Assembly (NCBI GenBank): GCA_012727625.1
Contig: JAAYGP010000129.1
Location: 1-31,848 of the forward strand
Direction: 5' to 3'
Length of the DNA: 31,848 nt
Source of the DNA: Clostridiaceae bacterium
GTDB taxonomy: Bacteria; Bacillota; Clostridia; DSM-8532
Below are positions 1 through 9,467 of this stretch, in pieces. A program made the position numbers and the translations under genes. Under the pieces are notes generated by a model. It saw nothing but the letters and a program-made list of their open reading frames with translations. It did no database searches and was not told the DNA's origin. The first letter of the stretch is position 1. Each line of letters begins with the position of its first letter.

Positions 1-162
1 GAATAATATTGCTGTTATATTTCAAATCCGGTTATTATATTGCCGCATTATGTAAGCCATGATAGAATATCTTTATATTTAATACTTTTGGTTAATTTAT
101 TCGTATCTTTGTTGGTTTTTCAACCGGTATTTTACAAATAAAAACGAACAGGGGTAGTTTTT

Positions 163-1884
163 TTGAAGCTCAAGCCTAAATTCGCGGTAATAATAACAAC
201 AATAATATTTATAATGGCCCGGAGTGTAACAGGAGCCAATCCTGCAGAAAAAGACCCAACAGAACATTTGTTTCCGGAAGATATGCGCTCGTCACTTTAT
301 TTGCAGGATGAACTTAGTGAAAAGAATCTGGCCTATCTTGAAAAGATTACGCCGCATCTGGCATTAAACACGTTGAATGTGCTAAGAGGCGATCACAGAG
401 GGGATTTAATGCTTGACAGGTCTGCAAACAGAATGGAGGGTGCGGCCATGCTGGTGCGCCTTCTTGGAGCGGAACAGGAAGCCATGGAGGAAAACTATCC
501 TCACCCTTTTGCTGATGTCTCATCCTGGGCGGATCCCTATGTCGGATACCTTTATCATTATGGACTTACAAAGGGAATTGGCAATAGCCTTTTCGGGTCC
601 GAACTTTCAATTGATAAAAAATCATATATTACTTTTTTACTGCGTGCTTTAGGGTATAGCGATAAAAACGGGGAAGATTTTGACTGGAACACTGTGGAGC
701 AGGCAGCAAAACAGGTGGGACTTCTGGCAGATGATGTTAATTTAAGCCCGGAGGAACCATTTAATCGATTGCATCTTTCAGAATTGTCCTGGAACGCAAT
801 GTTTAAAAATCATAAAATTCATAATACTTGCCTGCTTATTCATTTGTATAATCTGGGCCTGGTTCCTGGTGACGGAATCAGGACATTGCTGGCAAAGAAC
901 GCTCCTGTTGTCGACCAATGGCTGTTCTGTCTTCCAATGTTTGAAAAAGGCTTTCTAAGCCACCAGAAGAAAATCACAATTCCGTTGAATAAAACACTGG
1001 CTGAAAGTGATATGAAAAAATACCTGGGATACATAACGGAAAGGGCACAAATCAGCACAGGAGTATTCACAAACGGATATTCCATGGAGCTGTGGCAGCA
1101 GGGGGAGGAGTATATTCTCTATTACAGCCCGTACTATGAAAACAGCCTTGAGGAGGATAACAGGCTTTTTGCATTGATAAATGAAATCCTGGATACAATT
1201 ATTACTCCTGATATGTCAGACTTTGATAAAGAAAAGGCTGTTCATGATTTCATTGTAAATACCCTGCAATACGATACCAGCACAGACGACATGGAAAAAA
1301 TACCTAAAACATCACGAAGCACCCTCGGCGCTCTGGAAACCAAAAAAGCAGTGTGTGAGGCTTATGCGGAGCTTACGCTGCTTCTTTTAAACAAGGCCGG
1401 CATACCTTGCCGTCTTGTCTCGGGAATGTCTGATGACGGGGTTCCCCATGTCTGGAACATGGTGTTAATAAACGGAAATCCATATCATGTGGATGTAACG
1501 TGGGATGACCCGGTGGTGTCTACAGGTGAGAATTTTCCGAACTATAATTACTTTAATTTAAACGATGAAGATATGAAAAAAGAACATGCGTGGAACATTG
1601 AGGATTATCCGTCCTGCAGTTCTGAGGCGGAGAACTACTATGTCAGAAACAATCTGATAGCGGATTCCTATGGTTCTTTTGTTGAAAGGCTCAGAACAAC
1701 ATTATCAAACAAAGAAGAAAAGCTTACAGTTAAGCTCCGGGGTTTCAGTATTGCGGATTTGGACATAGGCCGTATTATGGATGATATCAATAAGCAAACC
1801 AGCTCAGGGCTTACAAGCTATAAATATACATTCAGTGAAAAAACGCAGATATTGACCATGTATGAAATTAACTATGTTAAGTAA
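163..1884 (+). CDS. Exported SLH / transglutaminase-like surface protein
   Basis: Predicted 573-residue exported protein. Residues 1-25 form a signal peptide (Lys-rich start, then a long Ile/Val/Thr core). Residues about 60-215 resemble degenerate S-layer homology repeats (pattern HPFADVSSWADPYVGYLY, then GLTKGIG), which would hold the protein on the cell wall. Residues about 350-460 are a transglutaminase-like papain fold with a readable Cys-His-Asp triad: Cys398 in KAVCEAYA, His429 in VPHVWN, Asp444 in HVDVTWDD. In clostridia such domains are usually surface peptidases or cross-linkers; the substrate is unknown. The C-terminal 110 residues match nothing I recognise. The start is a TTG preceded by AGGGG eight bases upstream; no ATG fits. 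The fold is fairly certain, the function is not. Confidence 0.85.
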   Translation: MKLKPKFAVIITTIIFIMARSVTGANPAEKDPTEHLFPEDMRSSLYLQDELSEKNLAYLEKITPHLALNTLNVLRGDHRGDLMLDRSANRMEGAAMLVRLLGAEQEAMEENYPHPFADVSSWADPYVGYLYHYGLTKGIGNSLFGSELSIDKKSYITFLLRALGYSDKNGEDFDWNTVEQAAKQVGLLADDVNLSPEEPFNRLHLSELSWNAMFKNHKIHNTCLLIHLYNLGLVPGDGIRTLLAKNAPVVDQWLFCLPMFEKGFLSHQKKITIPLNKTLAESDMKKYLGYITERAQISTGVFTNGYSMELWQQGEEYILYYSPYYENSLEEDNRLFALINEILDTIITPDMSDFDKEKAVHDFIVNTLQYDTSTDDMEKIPKTSRSTLGALETKKAVCEAYAELTLLLLNKAGIPCRLVSGMSDDGVPHVWNMVLINGNPYHVDVTWDDPVVSTGENFPNYNYFNLNDEDMKKEHAWNIEDYPSCSSEAENYYVRNNLIADSYGSFVERLRTTLSNKEEKLTVKLRGFSIADLDIGRIMDDINKQTSSGLTSYKYTFSEKTQILTMYEINYVK

Positions 1885-1923
1885 AACAGGAACAAAGCAC
1901 CAATTAAATAATTGCTGAAACCA

Positions 1924-1952
1924 TTGCAAAATGTTTTGATATGGTGTAAAAT
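1924..1952 (+). promoter_or_regulatory. Promoter of tRNA-Pro
   Basis: TTGCAA (1924-1929), a 17-base spacer, then TAAAAT (1947-1952), ending 18 bases before the tRNA. The spacing is ideal for the main vegetative sigma factor; each box is one or two bases off consensus. Confidence 0.55.
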
Positions 1953-1970
1953 AAGAAACGCGACTTACGT

Positions 1971-2046
1971 CGGGGTGTGGCGCAGTTGGTAGCGCACGTG
2001 GTTTGGGACCATGGGGCCGGGGGTTCAAGTCCTCTCACCCCGACCA
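1971..2046 (+). tRNA. tRNA-Pro (anticodon TGG)
   Basis: Full cloverleaf. The acceptor stem CGGGGTG pairs with CACCCCG. The anticodon stem CGTGG/CCATG encloses the loop TTTGGGA with TGG at positions 34-36. The T arm contains GGTTCAAGTCC. The discriminator A and an encoded CCA end at 2046. TGG reads the CCN proline codons by wobble. Confidence 0.95.
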
Positions 2047-2064
2047 GAAGTTCAGACGGCTATA

Positions 2065-2093
2065 GGTGCCATGCGGTTTTACCGTATGGCACC
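2065..2093 (+). terminator. Hairpin after tRNA-Pro
   Basis: GGTGCCATGCGG and CCGTATGGCACC form a 12-position stem with one G-T pair and a five-base loop, 18 bases after the tRNA. Only a weak T run (ATTTTG) follows, so it may act as a processing or weak termination hairpin. Confidence 0.6.
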
Positions 2094-2242
2094 AGTCATT
2101 TTGCGGCACCTGTCCTGATTTTCTGGCCTTTGTTTCATTTCAGAGAATATCAGAACATGGAAATGACTCAGAACATGTAGTATAATTAATATAATAAAAC
2201 ATAAATAAAAACATAATTTTATGACTGTGACAGATGAAGTAA

Positions 2243-2536
2243 AAAACAGCTAAGGAAGTATATCTCAGCAAAGCTCATTTTGCCAAACTGTTTAAAAAAC
2301 ATACCGGCATAACCCCTCGCGAGTATTATATTAACTATAAAATCAGCAAACTGAAAGAAAAGCTGCTCGATACCAATCTTTCCGTCGCTCAGGCTTTTGC
2401 TGCATGCAACCTGGAATATAACGGACATTCTGCCAGGGTGTTTAAAGAAAAAACCGGAAGTTCACCTTCTGCTTATCGGAGATTGATGGGTAAAAGAGAA
2501 GTCGGAGGACCATCAATTTATGGAAAACAGGATTGA
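2243..2536 (+). pseudogene. Remnant of an AraC-family regulator (C-terminal DNA-binding half)
   Basis: The frame runs 97 codons from just after an in-frame TAA (2240-2242) to TGA at 2534-2536, without a plausible start or ribosome site. The translation is an AraC/XylS double helix-turn-helix: LSKAHFAKLFKKHTGITP, then KEKLLDTNLSVAQAF, then ARVFKEKTGSSPSAYRR. The recognition helix of the first HTH, the connecting helix and the C-terminal signature are all recognisable, but the ligand or sensor domain and the beginning of the first HTH are absent. The second HTH is also degraded (AAFAACNLEYNGHS-like instead of the usual IAxxxGFxDxSYF). This is a 5'-truncated relic, probably not expressed. Confidence 0.75.
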
Positions 2537-2798
2537 AAATGCACAGGGAAGCATAGTCAAATCAGCCCTGTCGCTTTATGGGGAAAAGAAACTGTTTGAG
2601 ATAGTAATTGAGTTGCCGTAAGAGGCGTCTTTGCCGGGAATACTTTTTTTGGAAGACTTAAATGCCCCGTTTTCAATGCTTTCGGGAATTAAGCAGCAAA
2701 GCGCGGCAGAGACTGACCGTTTTAAGAGAGTTGTCATCTTTCCTGTTCCTGCCGATGACGACACAATCAGCTATGGTGTGATTGATTTTTTGCCATAA
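2520..2798 (+). pseudogene. Small ORF broken by an in-frame TAA
   Basis: An ATG at 2520, overlapping the last 17 bases of the AraC relic and preceded by a GGAGG (2503-2507), opens a frame ending at TAA 2796-2798. That gives 93 codons including an internal TAA at codon 34 (2619-2621). Both parts look coding: the first ends ...LFEIVIELP, the second continues EASLPGILFLEDLNAP and ends ...TISYGVIDFLP. I do not recognise the family. It was probably the partner gene of the AraC-type regulator, translationally coupled to it, and decayed with it. A sequencing error at 2619 is the main alternative. Confidence 0.5.
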
Positions 2799-2815
2799 GT
2801 GTAGTTGTTTTAATA

Positions 2816-3151
2816 TTAGTGAATACCTTTTACCTGTTTCATTCTGTAGTTGGAAATGTAAGATATGCCTGTACTTCTAACCATTTTACCTGCTTTTACG
2901 ATTGAGCTGCTTAAGGTGTCAATAGCGTTCTGTATATTGCCGCTGTTTTCAAGAACCAGTTCAATGCTGTTTCCCTCAATGGTTAGTTCGCTCCTGTTGC
3001 AGAGATAATAAGGTGAATTATGCCAGACAAACCTGAGCCCGTCCTGCCATTGTTTTTCCGGAATTCCTCTCAGCTCAGCCCTTATGATATAAACGGCGTT
3101 GTCCGGTTCATCATTTGGGTTAACCGATATGGAGATATGTTCCAGTTTCAT
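2816..3151 (-). CDS. Hypothetical protein, 111 aa
   Basis: The start chosen is the ATG at 3151, which has GGAGGG seven bases upstream; a longer frame to 3202 lacks a ribosome site. The product begins MKLEHISISVNPNDEP, has no signal peptide or membrane segment, and looks like a small mixed alpha/beta cytosolic protein with a central WHNSPYYLCNRSELTIEG region. No motif I can assign. It stands alone, convergent with the broken small ORF at 2520-2798 and in the same direction as glgB upstream. Confidence 0.6.
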   Translation of the reverse strand: MKLEHISISVNPNDEPDNAVYIIRAELRGIPEKQWQDGLRFVWHNSPYYLCNRSELTIEGNSIELVLENSGNIQNAIDTLSSSIVKAGKMVRSTGISYISNYRMKQVKGIH

Positions 3152-3360
3152 ATTTAATCCCTCCACATTTAATATTGACAAAATTAATGTGGATATTCTC
3201 AAAAGTTACACAAATATTTCATTTCCTTAAGTAAAGCCAATCAGCTTTTGTATAGTTTTATGGATTGAAACTTGTATAGTTCGTTCAAATCCATTCATTG
3301 GATATTATCTCCACATTACAATTATTTACTCAATAATGCCTGTAAAAGTTTATGAAAGAA

Positions 3361-5595
3361 TCAAATTTGCTGTTTCCATTTTTCGGTATCAGGACGCAGG
3401 ACAATAAAGGCAAGGGGTGGAATCCTAAGCACAATGGAGCAGGGTTTCTGATGGTAGGGTATTTTTTCATACTGTATTATTCCTTTGTTTAAAACATTAC
3501 TTCCCCCATATTCCTCACTGTCACTGTTGAAAATCTCAGTGTAGCTGGTTTTAAGAGGTGCGCCGATACGATAGTTTTCATGAACCGCAGGGGTAAAATT
3601 GCAGACGAATATCAACATATCCCGCCAATCTTTCCCTTTGCGTATAAAAGATACAATGCTGTTTTTGGTATCGTTACAGTCAATCCATTCAAACCCTTCA
3701 TAATGGAAGTCCACTTCGTGCATTGCAGGCTCATTGAGATAAAGATGATTCAGCTCCTTTACATACCGGTGCATTTTTTGATGCATGGGGTAACCAAGAA
3801 GATGCCAGTCCAGGCTCTCCTTATATTTCCATTCAATAAACTGGCCAAATTCCCCTCCCATGAATATGAGCTTCTTGCCCGGATGGCTCATAAAGAAGCC
3901 AAGAGCAGTGAGAAGGCCGGCAAATTTCTGCCAGTAGTCTCCGGGCATTTTGTTTAAAAGGGAGCATTTTCCATGCACGACTTCATCATGGGACAGTACA
4001 AGGATAAAATTTTCAGACCAGGCATACATTAATGAAAATGTTATAAGGTTTTGATGATATTTCCTGTATAAAAAATCAAGGCTCATATATTTCAGGAAGT
4101 CGTTCATCCAGCCCATATTCCATTTATGCGAAAAACCAAGCCCTCCCATATCAACGGGTCTTGTAACCATTGGCCAGGAGGTGGATTCTTCCGCAATCAT
4201 CAAAACATTTGGATGATACCTGTAAACTGTTGTGTTAAGCTGATGAAGAAATTCTATGGCTTCAAGGTTCTCACGCCCGCCATATTTATTGGGTATCCAC
4301 TCACCCTCTTCGCGGCAGTAATCCAGGTACAGCATAAACGCAACAGCGTCAACCCGCAGGCCGTCAACATGAAAAATGTCAAACCAGTACAGTGCATTGG
4401 AAATAAGGAAATTTCTTACTTCATTCCGGCCAAAATTAAATATGTGAGTACCCCACTGATGATGTTCACCCTGGCGTATATCCTGATGTTCATAAAGAGC
4501 TGTTCCGTCAAAACGGGCAAGACCATGCCCGTCCTTTGGGAAATGGGCGGGGACCCAGTCCAGAATGACACCCAAACCATTCTGATGACAGGTGTCTATA
4601 AAATACTTAAACTCTTCCGGAGTTCCATAGCGGGCAGTGACAGCATAATACCCGGTAACCTGGTACCCCCAGGAGCCATCATAGGGGTGCTCTGTAACAG
4701 GAAGCAGCTCCAGATGGGTGTAACCCATTTCCTTTGCATAAGGAATAAGCTTTTCTGCCAATTGAGCATAGGTAAGCGGCCTGAAACCTGTTTCCGACTC
4801 AGGATCCGGATCAGGCTCCTGCTGCCATGAACCAAGATGAACCTCATATATGTTAACAGGTTTGTCAAAGGTATTGGATTTATTTCTATTTTCAATCCAT
4901 GAGATGTCATTCCATGCGTAATTATCCAGGTCATAAATCTTTGAAGCTGTCTTAGACGGCTTTTCAGCATAGAATGCGAAAGGATCCGCCTTAAGATAAA
5001 TTTCATCAAAAGGTGTTTTAATTTCGTATTTATAAATATCATTTTTTTTAAGCCCCGGAATAAAAATTTCCCACACGCCGGAGCTGCTCATCATTCTCAT
5101 TTGATGCCGCCTGCCGTCCCATTGGTTGAAGTCTCCCACCACACTAACCCTTTTTGCCTCCGGTGCCCATACGCAAAAGGAAACGCCGCTGACACCATCT
5201 ATTTCCCTTATATGTGCCCCAAGTTTTTCATATATCCTGTGGTGATTACCCTGATTGAATAAATAAAGATCATAGTCTGAGATTGTCGGCCAGAAAGAAT
5301 ACGGATCATAGGCTTCAAAAACATTATAGATATTATCTGTTATTCTCAGCTAATATTTAAATATTTCAGGTTGGTCCTCAAAAACGCGGATAAAGATGCC
5401 CCTGTCATCCTTTTTGAACATTGGAAAGCTTTTTCCGTTGGTTTCATTAATAACTTCAATTCCGGCCGCATTCGGCATATACACGCAAACAACCGCGCTT
5501 CCGTTAAACAAATGCATGCCAAGCACTTCGTGAGGGTTTTTATGATACCCTGTAATAACAGCTTCAACAGACATTTCATCGATTATGTAGTTCAT
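3361..5595 (-). pseudogene. glgB: 1,4-alpha-glucan branching enzyme interrupted by one in-frame TAG
   Basis: GlgB makes alpha-1,6 branches in glycogen. Read through one amber codon, the frame encodes 744 positions, the normal length for forms with an extra N-terminal module. From ATG 5595 it runs MNYIIDEMSVEAVITGYHKN and reaches TAG at codon 82 (5350-5352). The same frame then continues LRITDNIYN, through the CBM48 domain (VVGDFNQWDG at about 152-161) and the GH13 barrel. All key residues are present: Asp416 in DGLRVDAVAF, Glu469 in MIAEES, His-Asp 536-537 in LSHDEVVHGK. Upstream, NPHEVLGMH is typical of the N-terminal module. Only one base change (TAG from CAG, GAG or similar) separates this from an intact gene. 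A restart at GTG 5142 (593 aa) would cut CBM48 in two. No other glg gene is in the window. Confidence 0.9.
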
Positions 5596-6086
5596 TTTAT
5601 ATTCTCCCCTGTCACAAATTTAAATCCAGCTGATATAAAAGCTATAAATAATTTACCACAATATTGAAATAAAATGTACTATATGGACAAATTCTTTAAA
5701 TTAATTATAGTCTGCACATGGTATTAATATACATACAGGGGATAAATACGATTTCAGCGGAATCTTCCTGGCCCGATTTTGGGGTATCAACAGTAACTTG
5801 TGTGTTGCTGCTCACAATATATTAATAGCTATCGCGCAACAGATGGAAGCTTTTGCGGAATAAAGCCCGGAGATGTATGGTCAGAAGCCCTTGTTTCCGC
5901 AACTGCACAGTATCTGACTTAATCATCAACAGAACCAGGCTATGGTATGATCAGTAACTAAAGCTTTTTGCTTATATGTAATCATTTACCTGTTCGATCA
6001 GGCATTATTATGATAAAATGGAATATGAACAGATGATCGAACATTTTAAGCCGTATACTGCGAATTTTTTAAATAGGAGGATGTTT
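5596..6086. other. Intergenic region, 491 bases
   Basis: Divergent spacer between glgB (minus) and the small membrane protein gene (plus). It holds the glgB leader (AGGGGAG about 11 bases before its ATG), a decayed repeat-family copy at 5804-5958, and no other open frame I would defend. Confidence 0.6.
5804..5958. repeat. Decayed copy A of the intergenic palindromic repeat family
   Basis: The left end GTTGCTGCTCACA (5804-5816) matches GTTACTGTTCACA of the copy at 28895 with two changes. The right end is CAGTAAC (5952-5958). Inside are CGCGCAACAGATGGAAG and, inverted, TTTCCGCAACTGCACAGTATCTGA, equivalent to the inner palindrome of the better copies at 23386 and 28895. More diverged and longer than the others. 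Confidence 0.6.
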
Positions 6087-6464
6087 ATGTATAGCAATAA
6101 ACCTATCTTGTTTAAGGAAGAACGCAGGATAAAAGCTGATATACTATGTCAATGGCTGGAAATTTCAAGCATTATTGCCTGGGTAGTTTTATTTGTAATT
6201 ATAATAATGTGGCAGTACGCAAGCCCCCGGACGGAAACCCTGCTGGACAGGTTCTTCAATGTCGGGCGCAGCGAGACATGGAATTTTAGTTTACTGAATA
6301 CTGTATTCCATCTTCTTGTTTTTCTGTTGGCATTCAGCGCGGTTTCAATAATTTTAAATTTAAAAAGGCTTAAAAGAAGAACAGATCGAATCAGATTGTC
6401 TTTTATCATATCAACAATAGGTTCCGTAAACGGAATAATTATCTATGTTTTCATGGTTCTTTAA
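6087..6464 (+). CDS. Small three-span membrane protein, 125 aa
   Basis: The start taken is the ATG at 6087 (MYSNKPILFKEERR), because TAGGAGG ends seven bases upstream; the earlier ATG at 6081 abuts the ribosome site. Three hydrophobic helices are visible: about 26-47 (ISSIIAWVVLFVIIIMW), 69-90 (VFHLLVFLLAFSAVSIIL) and 104-124, with basic loops (LKRLKRRTDRIR) before the last. I do not recognise a named family. It is probably transcribed alone and converges on the SLH gene at 6520. Confidence 0.65.
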   Translation: MYSNKPILFKEERRIKADILCQWLEISSIIAWVVLFVIIIMWQYASPRTETLLDRFFNVGRSETWNFSLLNTVFHLLVFLLAFSAVSIILNLKRLKRRTDRIRLSFIISTIGSVNGIIIYVFMVL

Positions 6465-6519
6465 TATTATATTCTCAAAAGGCAGTGAAAAAAGGTTTGA
6501 TTATTCATGTCAGACCGTT

Positions 6520-9399
6520 TCAGTTGCCCGTGTTTTTCAAAACCTGAAGCATTCTGTAAATAATTGTAGCGGCTTCAGCCCATGTTGCGGTGTAAAGAGG
6601 GCCAAGCTTATCGTTCCCTATACCGTTGATAATACCGATATAATAAAGAGACGCAAAGGAAGACTGGGCAAAAGGTGAAATCTGATCATAATCCTTAAAC
6701 TGGAACAGGATATATAAGGGAGGTTGTTCAAGCTTATAGCCGGCGGCTTCTATTGCCTTAACCGAGTAATAAACGATATCCTGTCTTGTTATGGGCATAT
6801 TCGGCATAAACATACCGTTTTCGTCAGGCTCCACAATACCATGCCTGTATGCTGTCATAACCCAACGGTGATACCAGTCGTTGACAGATACGTCCTCAAA
6901 GCTTCCTATTGGTGTTTCAGGAAATGAAAATGAAGCAACCAAAAGCTTGATAAACTCAGCCCGGGTAATACTTCCGGAAGGATTGAAATTTCCCTTTCCG
7001 TCTCCATCGACAATCCCCATGGCAGAAAGTGAATATATTGCGTCCAGCGCCCAGGGATAATCTGAAACATCACTGAAATATTTTTCCTCCGGTGTTTCCA
7101 CCACCACTTCATTGCTTTCAAATGAAAGCCCAGCCGCGTTTTTTGCTCTTACTATATACGAATAGGAATTCTGAGGCAGGACTGTTTCATCGGAATATAC
7201 GACAGTGTTTCCGGGAACTGAGCCTATTGGTTTATACTCTTCCTGGCTGAGATTGTTTTTTCTGTATATAACAAATTCATCTTCATTGTCGGAGAGATCA
7301 GCCCACTTTATTACTACCCTGTTGGATCCGACAATAGTCGGGGCAAAGAGGGTTGGAATATCCGGAATCTTGGATGAGTAAAAAACTTCATTGCTGTAAC
7401 TTTCATAAATTGGATTATCATTATATGCCCGTACGCGAATAGTGTAATCTATGCCCGGTTTTGGAACAAACCGGTACATGGTCATGTCTGGAGGAATATT
7501 ATCAAGCGTATGCCACACATCATTGACATTTGCCTTATATTCAACCACATAATACCTTTCCATATCGGAAAAATCGTCCCAGCCGAGGTACAGGGCATCA
7601 TCAAACCTTGAAATAACCAGTAAGCCATCGGGCTTTGGAAATGAAACATGTATGGGAGAAGTGGTTAAAAACCTTGAAAAAACGGTATGGCTTTTAACCG
7701 CTCTCACCCTGTATGAGTATGTCTCACCGTTTTGAATATTAGTGTCGGAATACACATATTGTCCCTGATTCGTTGTCGCGATATGTTTCCAGATACCCTC
7801 GGAATCAGACAAGCGCCAGATCTCAAATCCTGTTTCGGTGGCATCATCAAATTCCCATGTAATAAAGACACGTTCCGGTGTAACGCTTTTAACGAAAAGA
7901 TTCTTAACCGGATTAATGCGTTCGGCGGAAATATCGACAGCCTCTGTGTAATCTGAATCAATATAGCCTGCCGATATTTTCATTCTGTATGTGTTTATGG
8001 AACCAGGCACGACATCGTCAATATATGAACCAACCCGTAAAAGGGATGTAAGCCTTTCAAACACTCCGCTGCTGCTTAACTTTTCAATAATAACCGTACG
8101 GTCTCCGATTGCGTTTATGTCCCATTCAAGACGAATTTCGCTGTCGGATATGGCATAGCCATAGAAGTGGGTGTCGAGGGATAATTTTGTGTATTCTGAT
8201 ACTCCGTTTGCGGTAGGGAAATAATCAGTAACAAAGTCATCGTCAAAACGTGAGCGAATCCTGTAATAATACCTTGTGCCCGGTTTAAGGTCGTTATCGG
8301 TATATTCCGTTTCGCCCGGTTTTGTGGTATGGATAACTTCCCAAAGATCATGTCCTGACTCTCTCCGTTCAATTATAACAACGCTGTTATCGGGCTTTAT
8401 ATAGCCGGAACCCGGGTAAGCCCATGACAGTGTAATTTGTGTATTGTATGTTTCCTTAATTTCAAAGGATATGGGGAAAAGGAAAGGAACTATTACTTCT
8501 TCGCTGGAAGTGCCGCTCTGCGATTTACCGAAAGGCGTTACCCTGTATGTGTACAATTCGCCGTTTACTGCGCTTGTATCCTCATAGCTTGTGGTATTGG
8601 CAGCTAAGGATTTCAAAGTAACAAAGCTTCCGTTTCCTGTTTTTCTTTCAATACGATAGCCTGTTTCATTTTCTGAATTATCTTCCCAGGTAATCTTGAC
8701 TTTAGATGTTGACGTAATTTGAGCTTTAACATTTGTTGGTGCTTTCAGAAGAGTTATTGCATAATAACCCGTGCTGTTGTTGGGATAATACAGGTATGGA
8801 GCGGAAGTTGTGGTGATGGTCCGGATCCTGTAAAAGTAGCGTTTGGCTTCAGTTAAGCCTGTGTCAACGAAAGTGTCCTGATCTCCCGAAACAGATCCGA
8901 TGGAGAGCCATGTGCTGCTGCCGTCTTCTCTTCTCTCGATTATGGTTTGGTAATTTGTTTCCGGAATAGTGTTTGAATATGGATATTTCCAGGTCAGTCT
9001 TATTTCAGAGTCGGAAACAGGTTCAACTTTCAGAACCGACGGGAAAAGGTACTCAACGGGATACGACTCTTTGGCTTCGCCAAGCAGGCTTCCCGATGTT
9101 GCATACACTCTGTATGTATAAACATGCCCGTTGGTTATATTTACGTCATTATACCTGTAAGTGTTTCTTGAGACATTCGCAAGGGTAATATAGTTACCGT
9201 CATCGGTTTTTCTTTGTATTGTAAACCCGGTAGCATCAGGCACATTATTGTCCCAGTTGATTTGAATATTTCCGCTTTTATAAACAAAGGCATTAACATA
9301 GGAAGGCGCCGAAAGAGCCGAAAGAGATGCTGCAGCCGCAATCTCCATGTTAATCAAAAATAAGGATATTAACATCAGAAAAATAACAAGCTTCTTCAT
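6520..9399 (-). CDS. Exported protein with eight fibronectin type III domains and three SLH repeats
   Basis: 959 residues from ATG 9399, which has GGAG eight bases upstream; the longer frame to 9435 lacks a site. Residues 1-25 are a signal peptide (MKKLVIFLMLISLFLIN). Eight FN3-like domains of about 90-100 residues fill about 28-770, each with the W...W/Y...YRV pattern. Domains 1 and 3 resemble each other (TGFTIQRKTDDG, TGYRIERKTGNG), and so do 2 and 4 (IIERREDGSS, IIERRESGHD), suggesting duplication of a two-domain unit. Residues about 775-959 are three SLH repeats (FSDVSDYPWALDAI, FEDVSVNDWYHRWV, then a weaker third), which bind secondary cell-wall polymer. No catalytic domain is visible, so a structural or ligand-binding surface protein is likely. 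Confidence 0.88.
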   Translation of the reverse strand: MKKLVIFLMLISLFLINMEIAAAASLSALSAPSYVNAFVYKSGNIQINWDNNVPDATGFTIQRKTDDGNYITLANVSRNTYRYNDVNITNGHVYTYRVYATSGSLLGEAKESYPVEYLFPSVLKVEPVSDSEIRLTWKYPYSNTIPETNYQTIIERREDGSSTWLSIGSVSGDQDTFVDTGLTEAKRYFYRIRTITTTSAPYLYYPNNSTGYYAITLLKAPTNVKAQITSTSKVKITWEDNSENETGYRIERKTGNGSFVTLKSLAANTTSYEDTSAVNGELYTYRVTPFGKSQSGTSSEEVIVPFLFPISFEIKETYNTQITLSWAYPGSGYIKPDNSVVIIERRESGHDLWEVIHTTKPGETEYTDNDLKPGTRYYYRIRSRFDDDFVTDYFPTANGVSEYTKLSLDTHFYGYAISDSEIRLEWDINAIGDRTVIIEKLSSSGVFERLTSLLRVGSYIDDVVPGSINTYRMKISAGYIDSDYTEAVDISAERINPVKNLFVKSVTPERVFITWEFDDATETGFEIWRLSDSEGIWKHIATTNQGQYVYSDTNIQNGETYSYRVRAVKSHTVFSRFLTTSPIHVSFPKPDGLLVISRFDDALYLGWDDFSDMERYYVVEYKANVNDVWHTLDNIPPDMTMYRFVPKPGIDYTIRVRAYNDNPIYESYSNEVFYSSKIPDIPTLFAPTIVGSNRVVIKWADLSDNEDEFVIYRKNNLSQEEYKPIGSVPGNTVVYSDETVLPQNSYSYIVRAKNAAGLSFESNEVVVETPEEKYFSDVSDYPWALDAIYSLSAMGIVDGDGKGNFNPSGSITRAEFIKLLVASFSFPETPIGSFEDVSVNDWYHRWVMTAYRHGIVEPDENGMFMPNMPITRQDIVYYSVKAIEAAGYKLEQPPLYILFQFKDYDQISPFAQSSFASLYYIGIINGIGNDKLGPLYTATWAEAATIIYRMLQVLKNTGN

Positions 9400-9467
9400 A
9401 TGTTTCACTCCGAATACAATTTTATCACAGATCACAAATTATTTCACTTGTAAGTTTTGAAAGGTTT

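Noticed and set aside
4126..4830. Long plus-strand open frame of 234 codons opposite glgB
   Set aside because: It lies wholly antisense to a branching-enzyme gene with clear catalytic motifs, has no ribosome site, and its translation is basic and featureless.
5350..5352. Programmed UAG recoding (for example pyrrolysine) in glgB
   Set aside because: No pyl genes or insertion element seen here, the gene is not one of the known recoded families, and RF1 is present; a nonsense mutation is simpler.
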